The position numbers and the translations under genes were made by a program. The notes below the pieces were generated by a model that searched no databases, was not told the origin of the DNA, and saw only the letters and a program-made list of their open reading frames with translations. From positions 1 to 64,000 of IMG/VR virus record IMGVR_UViG_3300036792_000107: 64,000 nucleotides of DNA; one strand, 5' to 3'. Below are positions 7,200 through 15,464 of the stretch, in pieces. Origin of the DNA: a virus. The number at the start of each line of letters is the position of its first letter. Positions within the stretch are counted from its first letter, which is position 1.

Positions 7200-7544
7200 A
7201 TGACTGCACTGTCCGTATACACGTTCATGGTCAGCTACAGCGAAAACCGCACAGAGAAGAAACTACCTCAATTCAGCAGTGTAGGCGCATACACAATCTG
7301 CTACTACACGAACGGCGGATCTACCCTCTGCGCTAAATGCGCGACGGAAACTATCATCGAATGGCACGACGACCCAGAGGGTACGTACGATCCTCCTACC
7401 ATGTACGACACCTACGATGAAGGTCCGACGATTCAGTGTGACGGGTGTAGCGACTCCATCGAATCGTCATACGGAGACCCGGACGCCGACAAACTAGACA
7501 GTAACGAATGGCTTACCGACAGTGAGGACAACGACAGTGAGTGA
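7200..7544 (+). CDS. Acidic zinc-ribbon-like protein
   Basis: 114 residues. CAKC (about 46-49) and CDGC (about 81-84) make a zinc-ribbon pair; the C terminus is very acidic. The ribosome site GGGGGAA lies directly upstream of ATG 7200, so the longer frame from 7137 is rejected. Function unknown. Confidence 0.65.
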   Translation: MTALSVYTFMVSYSENRTEKKLPQFSSVGAYTICYYTNGGSTLCAKCATETIIEWHDDPEGTYDPPTMYDTYDEGPTIQCDGCSDSIESSYGDPDADKLDSNEWLTDSEDNDSE

Positions 7545-7869
7545 ATCGACTTACGGGTGGCTTATCACCTACGACTCCATCGACAATGAGCCGGACATGA
7601 AGACATGCGGCCCCTACAACCTAAGCGCGGGCATGGAAACCAAGCTACGCCAAGCCGTGCGCATAGGACGTGACAAGTACCCCGGCGACGACGTCGAATG
7701 GTTCCGTATGTACGACGACGACGGGGAGCTGTATTACAGCGGCGTGCGAACGGGTGAATCCGACTACGAACACGGATTCGAACCGCTGGAAGACTACGGC
7801 ACACCCAACGCCGGCTGCACGCGCATCGACTACTACAACCCCGACACAAAGACATGGGAGACACTGTAA
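7537..7869 (+). CDS. Hypothetical protein
   Basis: 110 residues, GTG start overlapping the previous gene by eight bases. Acidic, Tyr-rich, probably alpha/beta. Ends in a TAATG junction. Confidence 0.6.
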   Translation: MSESTYGWLITYDSIDNEPDMKTCGPYNLSAGMETKLRQAVRIGRDKYPGDDVEWFRMYDDDGELYYSGVRTGESDYEHGFEPLEDYGTPNAGCTRIDYYNPDTKTWETL

Positions 7870-8357
7870 TGCGATACAACGCGATCACGGACCACGACGA
7901 CATCTTCGCGGTCCCTCAGATGATGATCGATGACACGCCGCTCTGGATCGGCCTGACCGACCTTGGAGCCGACCGCGAACATGACGGCGCTCACAAGTGG
8001 GCTTACAGCGTCGCTACCGGCCCGTGGGACGCCGATGTCCAGTATCAGGGTGAGGACATGCACGGGCCGGTAATGGGTGCTGAGGACCCCGGAGCGATGG
8101 TCGTAGCGCTCATGGGATTCATCGGCGCGTACGGTGACGGTGAACTTCTATGGGATGAGGGGGTAGAACTACGGCACGACGGTGACATCGTCGCAACAGG
8201 CGAAACGGCCGAATTCATCGTCGGCATAGGCGAACGGTGCAGCATCGCGGCAAACGACCTGGAAGAGGGTTATCTCGAATGGTCGGAAGACCTGCACATC
8301 GAAACTAACGGCATCCCCGCGCACATCGCCATCGAAACAGGAAAGGTACCGGAATGA
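7869..8357 (+). CDS. Acidic hypothetical protein
   Basis: 162 residues, among the longest proteins of this block, acidic with many His. Start in the TAATG junction; a frame beginning 15 bases earlier is less likely. No family recognised. Confidence 0.65.
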   Translation: MRYNAITDHDDIFAVPQMMIDDTPLWIGLTDLGADREHDGAHKWAYSVATGPWDADVQYQGEDMHGPVMGAEDPGAMVVALMGFIGAYGDGELLWDEGVELRHDGDIVATGETAEFIVGIGERCSIAANDLEEGYLEWSEDLHIETNGIPAHIAIETGKVPE

Positions 8358-8434
8358 CGCAAGCGCTTATCCTCGCCGGAATAGTGTTCATCGCTGTGTT
8401 CCTGATCATGATGGCCGTACAGGGCGCACTCTAG
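8354..8434 (+). CDS. 26-residue membrane peptide
   Basis: A single hydrophobic helix almost from end to end, in an ATGA overlap with the preceding gene. It resembles the other micro-membrane peptides of this genome (2058, 27770, 36561, 36668, 39763). Confidence 0.6.
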   Translation: MTQALILAGIVFIAVFLIMMAVQGAL

Positions 8435-8446
8435 AAAGGCACGGCA

Positions 8447-8893
8447 ATGAGTCTCCACTACACCACCAACGGTTACGGCGAGATCGCAACCCCGCGCGCC
8501 GAATCATGGCCTAGCTACGCTCTCGCACTCCCCTACGTACTCGGAGACGGGCGCGTATGGGAAATGGCCGAAGAACTGGCCGGCTACATCATCGCCGACG
8601 TGCGCACGGTAGAAGGGCCGGTAGTGTGGCTTACCGGCAACGCGTACATGCCACCGCTACGATCGTTCCCGATCGCTGATCGCGTGTGGAACGCCATGAA
8701 CAACCGCGACGGGGAACTATTCGCGTACTTCGCGGAAGTCCTAGAAGAAAAACTCACAGAGGCACACGTTTACATGGGGTGCCCGGACTACGACAATAGT
8801 CTGTGGGCATGTGACCTGAAAAGATGGGCTTTTCGAGAAGATGCCGACGACGCGGAAAATCTAGAAGACATGTTCGAACGTCGCGCGGAATAA
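8447..8893 (+). CDS. Hypothetical protein
   Basis: 148 residues behind an AGAAAGGCACGGCA ribosome site. Globular composition with many Trp, Tyr and acidic residues. No family recognised. Confidence 0.65.
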   Translation: MSLHYTTNGYGEIATPRAESWPSYALALPYVLGDGRVWEMAEELAGYIIADVRTVEGPVVWLTGNAYMPPLRSFPIADRVWNAMNNRDGELFAYFAEVLEEKLTEAHVYMGCPDYDNSLWACDLKRWAFREDADDAENLEDMFERRAE

Positions 8894-8921
8894 TCCGCCG
8901 CGTAAAGACGTTCTAGTCTAC

Positions 8922-9428
8922 ATGCCGAGAACAAGCGCCGAACAACTCGCCGTCAAGCGTGAGCGCCGCACTGCATGGATTGCCTCTCAAGGTGGCAAGT
9001 GCGTACAGTGCGGCGCTACAGACTCTCTAGAGATCGATCACCTAGAACGCGCTTCCAAAGAGTATGAAGCGGACTACCTTTGGTCACTACACCCCGACAA
9101 CCCTCTAGTGACTACGGAGCTAGCCAAATGTCAACTCCTATGCCGCAAGTGTCACCGATCCAAAACAAACCTAGAAATGCAAACAGCCGAACACGGTACC
9201 CTAAGTAAGTATCAAGGAGGGTGCCGCTGTATCCCATGCACGGAAGCTAACGCAGAACGCCAGCGTATTTACTGGCGTGAGCGCGGTAGGTCCGCGTTCA
9301 AGCCAACCGAACACGGTAAACCCGGTATGTACAACACTCGCAAATGCAAGTGCGATGCGTGTCGTGCAGCTAAGAAAGCCTACGCTGAGGCATACCGCGC
9401 ACGTAAAGCACAAGGGGAGAACAGCTAA
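8922..9428 (+). CDS. HNH endonuclease with two C-terminal Cys repeats
   Basis: 168 residues. Residues about 27-85 carry the HNH pattern: CVQC, then LEIDH, then CRKCHRSKT, i.e. a zinc-bound beta-beta-alpha-metal nuclease. The C-terminal half repeats a module twice, EHGTLSKYQGGCRC..C and EHGKPGMYNTRKCKC..C, probably DNA-binding zinc modules. A free-standing homing-type nuclease is likely. It ends in a TAATG junction with the next gene, and a 28-base gap separates it from the gene before. Confidence 0.8.
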   Translation: MPRTSAEQLAVKRERRTAWIASQGGKCVQCGATDSLEIDHLERASKEYEADYLWSLHPDNPLVTTELAKCQLLCRKCHRSKTNLEMQTAEHGTLSKYQGGCRCIPCTEANAERQRIYWRERGRSAFKPTEHGKPGMYNTRKCKCDACRAAKKAYAEAYRARKAQGENS

Positions 9429-9619
9429 TGAGGATTAAGACGATCGTGGCCGCTACCCTCACGGTAGCGGCCACAGCCGCATACGGGTACCGCGAAGCCT
9501 ACAGGTACAGGCACGGCATTAACTCGCATCCGCCGGTAGAAGCCGCGTTCATCGCGCGCTGGCAGTCCCGTAAGCTGCATGCGGAGGCAGAGAAAATATG
9601 CCGTTCTATGGCTCACTGA
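9428..9619 (+). CDS. Small membrane-anchored protein
   Basis: 63 residues with one N-terminal hydrophobic segment (about 4-20) and a basic cytoplasmic or exported tail. Coupled to the HNH gene by TAATG. No family recognised. Confidence 0.6.
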   Translation: MRIKTIVAATLTVAATAAYGYREAYRYRHGINSHPPVEAAFIARWQSRKLHAEAEKICRSMAH

Positions 9620-9744
9620 ACCAGCGATGGTGTACCGACTGCGGCGAACCAATCCACAAGCTAATGGCCTTTTGGTGGTCGGACTACGGCCGCCGCTGCA
9701 TTACCGGAAGCCTCTACCACATACCGATGAAAGAGGGTAAGTGA
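9598..9744 (+). CDS. 48-residue Cys-containing protein
   Basis: ATG at 9598 behind GGAGGCAGAGAAA inside the preceding gene. One CTDC pair and a further Cys; many Trp. Small metal-binding protein of unknown role. Confidence 0.6.
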   Translation: MPFYGSLNQRWCTDCGEPIHKLMAFWWSDYGRRCITGSLYHIPMKEGK

Positions 9745-10109
9745 TGGCGTTCGAATTCCAAGAACCGACTATCGTCTCTATCTGTGTCGATTGCGTGTAT
9801 TTCAACGCATACGGCCGACTAGACGACACGACTATGGCAAACGACCGAAACGCGGCGGAAAAGCACAAGCAGAACATAGCCGCTAACGGCTGGAAGTGGG
9901 GGACAGAGTTCACGCCGGGATGCGGGAAGGAATGCCCCGAACACGGAATCGCCGCTTACGACAGTGCAGAAGCCTACGAACAAGCACAGCTAGAGGACAG
10001 CGCCGAATCCGAGCCGTGGTTCTCATGGTCCGCGTGCGAGCAGTGCGGAAGCACGCTAGGCGGCGACCGCGAGCACGCTACGGCGTGGGAGTATAAGGAA
10101 CCAGAATGA
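9744..10109 (+). CDS. Zinc-ribbon-like hypothetical protein
   Basis: 121 residues. CVDC near the N terminus and CEQC near the C terminus, with CGKEC between, so up to three Cys pairs. Acidic. ATG in a TGATG junction. Confidence 0.65.
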   Translation: MAFEFQEPTIVSICVDCVYFNAYGRLDDTTMANDRNAAEKHKQNIAANGWKWGTEFTPGCGKECPEHGIAAYDSAEAYEQAQLEDSAESEPWFSWSACEQCGSTLGGDREHATAWEYKEPE

Positions 10110-10279
10110 CACGAGAAAAACTCTACAGCGTCAACCTGTACGCGGAAGGCGGTCGTTACCGCTATGACGTGACGGCACCTAGCCAAAAAGAAGCGCTATT
10201 CCTCGCCGGAATGGTTTTCGGCTCCGAGCACCCGGATTTCGACCGGGAAAATCTGGAATTCAAGGTGACCGTGGAGTGA
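10106..10279 (+). CDS. Small alpha/beta protein
   Basis: 57 residues in an ATGA overlap. The pattern strand, PSQKEALFLAGMVFG helix, strand resembles small ferredoxin-like folds. No family recognised. Confidence 0.6.
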   Translation: MTREKLYSVNLYAEGGRYRYDVTAPSQKEALFLAGMVFGSEHPDFDRENLEFKVTVE

Positions 10280-10461
10280 GCGATCTAGACAAGCTTTACC
10301 CCGTGCGGGTTATCGACGCGGATAACGGCTGGATAGTCCAGCGCTGCAAGGACGCGAAAGAGGCCGCGTGGTTTCTCGGCTACCTCGCCGAACACGGAGG
10401 CAACTACATACGCGCCAAAGTCGAATACAACGGCTACCGTATCGAAAGGGCCGCAAAATGA
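10276..10461 (+). CDS. Small alpha/beta protein
   Basis: 61 residues, GTG start in a GTGA overlap. Strand-helix-strand pattern similar in outline to its upstream neighbour, but no convincing sequence match. Confidence 0.6.
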   Translation: MSDLDKLYPVRVIDADNGWIVQRCKDAKEAAWFLGYLAEHGGNYIRAKVEYNGYRIERAAK

Positions 10462-10685
10462 GCGCAAAAGTCTGGCATCACCCTAAGCACGGCTTTTTCA
10501 CGGTCGCCACGCAGAACTTCACCGTCCGCTACTTCAACGGTCGCAAATACCACATCTTCGACCGCATAGAGCACTACGTCCACCCGAACGGCCACGTGTG
10601 CGACTTCTCACTCCACACTGTCGGCGTACGGCTAGACGGCGAATGGAACCACATTCGCTGGTCGGAAAGAAGTGGTGACGCGTGA
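10458..10685 (+). CDS. Paralogue of the 3821-4042 product
   Basis: 75 residues. YFNGRKYHIFDRIEHYV matches the core of the gene at 3821. His/Trp/Phe rich. ATGA start; the longer frame from 10368 overlaps the previous gene and is rejected. Confidence 0.65.
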   Translation: MSAKVWHHPKHGFFTVATQNFTVRYFNGRKYHIFDRIEHYVHPNGHVCDFSLHTVGVRLDGEWNHIRWSERSGDA

Positions 10686-10912
10686 ATCTAATCGAGCTAA
10701 CCGACGATCAGGTTACCGGCCTGTTCCCGGTCCAAGGGTGGCGCATGAAATGCAGACTGCGCGACGACCTCCCCAAGAAAGAGCGCGTACACAAATTCGT
10801 GCTACGCGGCTGCGAACAGCGCAACTCCGGAACTGATCTCGGCTACATCTACGGCTGGGTATTCGCATGTGTACGGTGCGGCCATGACCGATTCAAGAAA
10901 GATCTCCCGTGA
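10682..10912 (+). CDS. Small Cys-containing protein
   Basis: 76 residues, GTG start. Cys at about 23 and 43 plus a C-terminal CVRC; possible zinc site. Coupled on both sides by four-base overlaps. Confidence 0.6.
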   Translation: MNLIELTDDQVTGLFPVQGWRMKCRLRDDLPKKERVHKFVLRGCEQRNSGTDLGYIYGWVFACVRCGHDRFKKDLP

Positions 10913-11133
10913 GGAACTACAGCGAAAACCCGAACTACTACCCCGACCAGATTAACCCGTTCACATCCCCGCAGCGATTCCTGCCCGCAGAGGTAAGGAT
11001 CTTCGAAGCGGGCAAGTGTTCCCGACTTACGCCGCACGGAATGCCGTGGAACATGTACTGTGAACAGCCGAGTAAGCCGGGGGCGGATTTCGGCTACTGC
11101 GAGCACCACGCAACAGAAAGGGAAACGGAATGA
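10909..11133 (+). CDS. Tandem paralogue 1 (C-GMPW-YC-YCxxH protein)
   Basis: 74 residues. The segment GKC...GMPWNMYC...ADFGYCEHH has three Cys and His residues in a metal-site-like order. The next gene carries a clear second version of the same domain, so the pair arose by tandem duplication. Function unknown. Confidence 0.65.
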   Translation: MRNYSENPNYYPDQINPFTSPQRFLPAEVRIFEAGKCSRLTPHGMPWNMYCEQPSKPGADFGYCEHHATERETE

Positions 11134-11465
11134 GCGGCGTAGGCTACATCGCCCCAACCGAATGGGGGCTGTCGCTTTTCACCGACGACGGTGAACTAGT
11201 GGCGTCATGTAATCCTTCAAAGAAGAAAGGGCTTATCAATCTTAGCCGTGAACTAGAGAACGGCCCATATTACAAAGGCCAGATGAACCCGGCGACACAA
11301 CCCGACAGGTTCACCGACGACGAGATAGAGATATTCGACGCGGGTAAGTGCGGCTACCAAACGGCTTACGGAATGCCGTGGACCGCATACTGCAAAGAGC
11401 CGTCAGTACCGAACGCAGATTTCGGCTACTGCGCGGAACATTCCGACTCGGAGAACTGTGGATAA
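11130..11465 (+). CDS. Tandem paralogue 2 (C-GMPW-YC-YCxxH protein)
   Basis: 111 residues. C-terminal domain (about 52-105) matches the upstream gene: MNPATQPDRF, GKC, GMPWTAYC, ADFGYCAEH. It has an extra N-terminal beta-rich region of about 45 residues. Same metal-binding residue order; role unknown. Confidence 0.65.
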   Translation: MSGVGYIAPTEWGLSLFTDDGELVASCNPSKKKGLINLSRELENGPYYKGQMNPATQPDRFTDDEIEIFDAGKCGYQTAYGMPWTAYCKEPSVPNADFGYCAEHSDSENCG

Positions 11466-11571
11466 CATATTCCGCCTCGCCCACGGCGAATTCATCGAGA
11501 TCGTCCTCCCGAACGGCAATTCCGTCTGGGTTTTCTGGGACGGCAAAATACAGCGAACAAAGGACAAGTAA
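11458..11571 (+). CDS. 37-residue protein
   Basis: GTG start overlapping the preceding stop by eight bases; stop adjoins the next ATG. Beta-like pattern. Called mainly from its tight fit between neighbours. Confidence 0.5.
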   Translation: MDNIFRLAHGEFIEIVLPNGNSVWVFWDGKIQRTKDK

Positions 11572-12015
11572 ATGCGAATTCACACCTCACTCACCTACAG
11601 CGACATGTGGGCCATGCTGGTAGCCGCTAAGCAAGCGGGCAAGATCACGCAGGACATCGATTTCACGGCCAACAGCATGTACGGCTCCAAGAGCCATCTC
11701 CGTGCGTTCGAGATCCAGCTAGGCACCTACGACAAGCACTCACTACCCCCCGGCACGAAAGACCCGCGCGGGAAGGCGTACCGCGTCCGGAGATTCAAGA
11801 ACAGCGGCAAGAGCGGCGCGTACTCGGACGGCGGGGGAGGGCCGTTCGGACGCTGTGACGAGAGCGTGTACGCGGCCACCTACGACGAGTGGGGATGGTT
11901 CCTCGCCTACCTGTTCGCGGCCGACCGTCTCGCCAAGGCGGGAATATACGACGGCGCGGCCGACTTCCAGCGTAAGACCGACTACAAGTTCCGATTTGAG
12001 GGGGAATCTAAGTGA
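11572..12015 (+). CDS. Hypothetical protein
   Basis: 147 residues with a basic Gly-rich middle (KNSGKSGAYSDGGGGPFG) flanked by helical parts. Starts directly after the previous stop. No family recognised. Confidence 0.65.
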   Translation: MRIHTSLTYSDMWAMLVAAKQAGKITQDIDFTANSMYGSKSHLRAFEIQLGTYDKHSLPPGTKDPRGKAYRVRRFKNSGKSGAYSDGGGGPFGRCDESVYAATYDEWGWFLAYLFAADRLAKAGIYDGAADFQRKTDYKFRFEGESK

Positions 12016-12194
12016 CCGACGAGTACCCACCGGACGGTGAACCGTTCCAGATCAGCAGCGAAGCAATCGACCTGCTGTACCGCGCGGTGAGCACGGGCCG
12101 CGTGCTGAGTACCCTCGAACGGCACCGCGCGCTGCGAGCGATAGATTTCATCGCGCAGGCAACTCTAGTCGTACCGCTGGAGGATCAAGAATGA
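12012..12194 (+). CDS. Small helical protein
   Basis: 60 residues, GTG start in a GTGA overlap. Two helices after an acidic, proline-containing start. No family recognised. Confidence 0.6.
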   Translation: MTDEYPPDGEPFQISSEAIDLLYRAVSTGRVLSTLERHRALRAIDFIAQATLVVPLEDQE

Positions 12195-12463
12195 CCTATA
12201 CGTGGAAGCTGGAAATCACGTTCGGGTACGACTCACCGGGCTACCGGGAACAGCCCGGCGGTGACGCGGCGGAATTCTACCAGCACGTACTCCGGCAGTG
12301 GTGCGTGGATGAGGACGACCTGGAGCCCGGCGAACTGACGCGTACCGAAGAGACGGTCACCATCCAGGCCGACATGCTTGACTACCTGCACGGCCTGATC
12401 CTCTGGTCGATCATGCACACCATCCCGACGCGCCTGGAACTGACGCGCCTAACCGACGAGTGA
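12191..12463 (+). CDS. Hypothetical protein
   Basis: 90 residues, ATGA overlap. Acidic, with a C-terminal hydrophobic helix (DYLHGLILWSIMHTI). No family recognised. Confidence 0.6.
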   Translation: MTYTWKLEITFGYDSPGYREQPGGDAAEFYQHVLRQWCVDEDDLEPGELTRTEETVTIQADMLDYLHGLILWSIMHTIPTRLELTRLTDE

Positions 12464-12469
12464 GGGACA

Positions 12470-12742
12470 GTGAACAGGTTCGTTATCCTGTACGCCGACA
12501 ACAGCGTCAAAGACGCTCACGAACGCACTGTGTCGAACATGCTGGACATGGAAGACACGGGAGCGATGGAGGGGGTTGTAGGCATCTACGCGGCCGATGA
12601 GCGGTCAAAGCTAGCACAGATCGCTGTAGCCGAGCAGCGTAACTACAACGGCTTCGACGCGGAAGCCAGCGTCTACTACGCCAGCGCGAGGCTCACGGCC
12701 GGCAAGCGGCTGGTGGGATACGCCCACTACACGCACCACTAA
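12470..12742 (+). CDS. Hypothetical protein
   Basis: 90 residues, GTG start. Alpha/beta composition with a Tyr/His-rich end. No family recognised. Confidence 0.6.
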   Translation: MNRFVILYADNSVKDAHERTVSNMLDMEDTGAMEGVVGIYAADERSKLAQIAVAEQRNYNGFDAEASVYYASARLTAGKRLVGYAHYTHH

Positions 12743-12767
12743 CCACACGGGGGTAAACATGAGCGAA
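12743..12767 (+). promoter_or_regulatory. Leader repeated at 56283-56307
   Basis: These 25 bases, covering CACACGGGGGTAA and the start of the next gene as far as ATGAGCGAA, recur at 56283-56307 with one difference. In both places the segment lies between a TAA stop and an ATG. It suggests transfer of a leader or start region between two otherwise unrelated genes. Confidence 0.55.
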
Positions 12768-13058
12768 CCGTACTACAACGAATGGAACCAGGAACCGGAA
12801 GAATTCTACCCGGACTACGACGACGAACCGGATGAATTCTCCCCGTACACCAGCGATGACGATGACGGGGAAGAAGCGCCCTACTGGAACAACGGGTCGG
12901 CCGACTACGACGTCTGGCCTGCTGCCGACGAAGAGGCCGTAGAATCCCCGCACGTCCACAACGACGAACTGTACGACGCCGTATCGGACGAAGAATGGCC
13001 CGAATCACCGACCGACTGGCGGCTCGGAGAGCCCGCCGGAGACGAGAACTGGAGCTGA
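12759..13058 (+). CDS. Highly acidic Tyr/Trp-rich protein
   Basis: 99 residues, about one third Asp/Glu, plus many Tyr, Trp and Pro; almost certainly disordered. Such proteins can mimic DNA, but no family is recognised. Start lies in the repeated leader. Confidence 0.65.
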   Translation: MSEPYYNEWNQEPEEFYPDYDDEPDEFSPYTSDDDDGEEAPYWNNGSADYDVWPAADEEAVESPHVHNDELYDAVSDEEWPESPTDWRLGEPAGDENWS

Positions 13059-13063
13059 CGCCC

Positions 13064-13171
13064 ATGCTGCTGGCCGACGACATGACCGAAGAGGAACTGC
13101 TGGAAGCGGTAACCGAGCAGCACGCCCTCGCCGCCATCCCGCGCCCGCGCGCCGCCACGGAGGAAAACTGA
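13064..13171 (+). CDS. 35-residue acidic protein
   Basis: ATG five bases after the previous stop; the last codons include the GGAGG of the next gene. One acidic helix. Called from spacing and codon pattern. Confidence 0.5.
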   Translation: MLLADDMTEEELLEAVTEQHALAAIPRPRAATEEN

Positions 13172-13172
13172 C

Positions 13173-13604
13173 ATGAAGGAAATCTGGCCGCTGCACGGCG
13201 ACGACACTCTTATCCAGGTCGATGACAAGACGTGGAATCTCATCAAGAACAGCGCGGGGCTCGACCTGCCAGACGACTCGATGTGGGAATTCGCACGGAA
13301 GCTCATCCTCTCCGACCGCGAAGCCACGCAGGTACGCGAGCGTCACGCACGCGGCGACTACGGCCCTGAACTGCGCGATGTACTCGCCAGCGCCCTGAAC
13401 ATCATCGACCGCACAGACGGCGACTCGTACCACATAGCCGAGCACATCACCGACAAGGTCCACGACATGATGGAGGACGGCTTTACCCAAGACGGGGTAG
13501 GCGCCATGCAGCACAGCTACAACCTGCTCACCAACGAACTCCAGAAGACCACGGAGATGGCCGTCAAGCTGGGAGGGCTCATCCGCGAACTCAAGGGGGA
13601 ATAA
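13173..13604 (+). CDS. Helical hypothetical protein
   Basis: 143 residues behind GGAGGAAAACTGAC. All-alpha, His and Asp rich. Last gene of the early-type block. No family recognised. Confidence 0.65.
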   Translation: MKEIWPLHGDDTLIQVDDKTWNLIKNSAGLDLPDDSMWEFARKLILSDREATQVRERHARGDYGPELRDVLASALNIIDRTDGDSYHIAEHITDKVHDMMEDGFTQDGVGAMQHSYNLLTNELQKTTEMAVKLGGLIRELKGE

Positions 13605-13704
13605 ACACTCTCCGTAAGCTGTTACGACGATTGCGGTCACGGGCCGTCCGAGTCGCGTGGAAGGCGATTCGGGCGGCTCTCGCGTAACCCTGGAGGGGGT
13701 AACA

Positions 13705-14838
13705 ATGAGCAGCACAGAGCTAGACTACGCGCGCAAGCTTGTTGCGAGCGCGCTGTACGCTCCAGACCACTACGCCGACGTAATCGCCGTAGCGTGCGCG
13801 CTAACCCACAAGATCGATGACGTGGACAGCGCGCCGCGCATCCTCGCACTGGGACTGAAGGGAAGCGGCAAGTCAACGATCCTGAAGATCGCCTACCGGC
13901 TGGCCGCGAACGCAACGCCGCCTACCGGCGTCAAGGCGATGACCGGCCCGAGCTACGTGGCCGACTTCCGGATGAACCCGCGATCGACCCACCTGCTGGA
14001 CGAAGTGAACCAGCTTTTCGGGGAAGCCGGCAGCAACGGCAAGAGCAGCCAGTTCTACACCTACCTGAACCAGGGATACCTGCGGGACACGGCGTACGCC
14101 CAGTACCAGGAAAACCGCGTGAAGATGCAGATTCCGATCTTCGGCGTCGTGTTCATGGCCGGCCTGGGGCTCGGATGCCCTGACGACACCCGCGACCGTT
14201 CGGTCGTCCTGAAGATGGAGTCCGCGCCGGCCCACGTCGAAGTTGCGGACTTCTCGCTCAAGGAGACGAAGGAAGCATTCGACTACGCGGGCCGGATGCT
14301 TGCCTCGTGGGTCTCGCGCGTGCCGAAGCTGAACGTGTCCGCGTGCCGTGGACTTCACCCGAAGCTGAACCACCGCCGTATGGAAGTCTGGGGTCCGCTG
14401 TTCGCGGTGGCAATGGCCGCTGACGAAGGCGAACCGGGCGAGTGGACAAAGCGCATACTAACAGCGTTCGAACGAATCGAACTGAACGACGGCGTGCCGG
14501 TATATGCACCCGAGGATCAGATCCTGCTGGACTATCTGGACTTCTACCACCAGAAGCCTATGGACGGCGTCCCGTCCGGCGCGTTCGCGGAGTACGCACA
14601 CAACCAAAAGCACGGCGCATACTCCGGTATGAAGCCGGGCCAGTTTAAGCAGTTCGCGGTCAAGATCTTGGGGCCTACTGCCCCATTCTACAATGTAGAA
14701 ACGCAGGGGATGCTGCGGGGATGGTCGCACGATATCCACAATATGAACCTCCGCCACGCTCAGGCCCGTAAAGCCGAGCTAGAAGCTGAAAAGCGCCAAG
14801 ATTCGGGCGAAAAGGAGGACTGGTCTGAGGAATTCTAA
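13705..14838 (+). CDS. P-loop ATPase (DUF3631/helicase-like)
   Basis: 377 residues. Walker A GLKGSGKST (Lys about 56) and Walker B HLLDEVNQ (Asp 99, Glu 100) define a RecA/AAA-type ATPase; overall layout resembles DUF3631-like ATPases found with mobile-element primases, though I cannot confirm the family. ATG follows GGAGGGGGTAAC. Residues about 309-357 (MKPGQFKQFAVKILGPT ... RGWSHDIHNMNL) recur, recoded, at the end of the GIY-YIG protein directly downstream. Probably acts on DNA. The ATPase call is firm, the role is not. Confidence 0.75.
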   Translation: MSSTELDYARKLVASALYAPDHYADVIAVACALTHKIDDVDSAPRILALGLKGSGKSTILKIAYRLAANATPPTGVKAMTGPSYVADFRMNPRSTHLLDEVNQLFGEAGSNGKSSQFYTYLNQGYLRDTAYAQYQENRVKMQIPIFGVVFMAGLGLGCPDDTRDRSVVLKMESAPAHVEVADFSLKETKEAFDYAGRMLASWVSRVPKLNVSACRGLHPKLNHRRMEVWGPLFAVAMAADEGEPGEWTKRILTAFERIELNDGVPVYAPEDQILLDYLDFYHQKPMDGVPSGAFAEYAHNQKHGAYSGMKPGQFKQFAVKILGPTAPFYNVETQGMLRGWSHDIHNMNLRHAQARKAELEAEKRQDSGEKEDWSEEF

Positions 14839-14876
14839 TACAGAAATACGTAAATACGGATCGGAGGGAGGAAACG

Positions 14877-15464
14877 ATGAAGCACGACCTGTACCGTCAC
14901 TACGACACCGACGAAAACCTACTGTATATCGGCCGTACAGTACGGGGCGTAAAGCGCGCCAACGAACACGCACGGGACAAATCGTGGTGGGATGAAGTAG
15001 TGGTCACTCGCTACGAAAAATTCGATAGCCTCGCGGAGCTGAAAGAAGCCGAGAAAAAAGCGATCCGCGAGGAAAATCCCTTGTACAACAAGCAGCGTTA
15101 TCGCCTGACGACAGTAAAAACACATACGCGTCTAACGCGACAGAAAAAGCGCTTGGTATCTAGCGGCGTCTACAAGAAAGAATGCATCAATAGCCTCTAT
15201 GTCACTTACTTCTCTCTCGGAGAAGACCAAAAGTCCGTAAGGTCTGGACTTCTCGCGCAGATAGCCTACCCAGTCGTGACCCGGATACAGCCGATGCAAC
15301 CCGGGCAATTCAAACAATTCGCAGTTAAGGTACTCGGGCCGACTACACCGTATTACGACGGTGAGAAGACGGTTCGCGGCTGGACGGGCGTCGTTCACAC
15401 CACGAACCTTCACGAAGCCGAGATAGCTCTAAAGGAGATGGAAGATGCCCGCACAACGCCCTAA
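14877..15464 (+). CDS. GIY-YIG endonuclease with captured ATPase C terminus
   Basis: 195 residues. Residues 1-80 have the GIY-YIG pattern: LYRHYDTDENLLYIGRT, an Arg/His-containing helix, a Glu (EEN) and PLYNKQR. Residues about 140-190 match the last part of the upstream ATPase (PGQFKQFAVK is identical in both; then LGPT..YY, RGW, NL). In that ten-residue identity eight codons differ, all synonymously. Lower GC than its neighbours suggests transfer. Most likely a homing endonuclease that carries a recoded copy of its host gene's 3' end. Its end overlaps the next start by 20 bases. Confidence 0.8.
   Translation: MKHDLYRHYDTDENLLYIGRTVRGVKRANEHARDKSWWDEVVVTRYEKFDSLAELKEAEKKAIREENPLYNKQRYRLTTVKTHTRLTRQKKRLVSSGVYKKECINSLYVTYFSLGEDQKSVRSGLLAQIAYPVVTRIQPMQPGQFKQFAVKVLGPTTPYYDGEKTVRGWTGVVHTTNLHEAEIALKEMEDARTTP

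Noticed and set aside
13605-13692. Short basic peptide between 13604 and the ATPase
   Set aside because: An open, Arg-rich frame exists, but the only plausible starts are ATA or a TTG without spacing; left unannotated.
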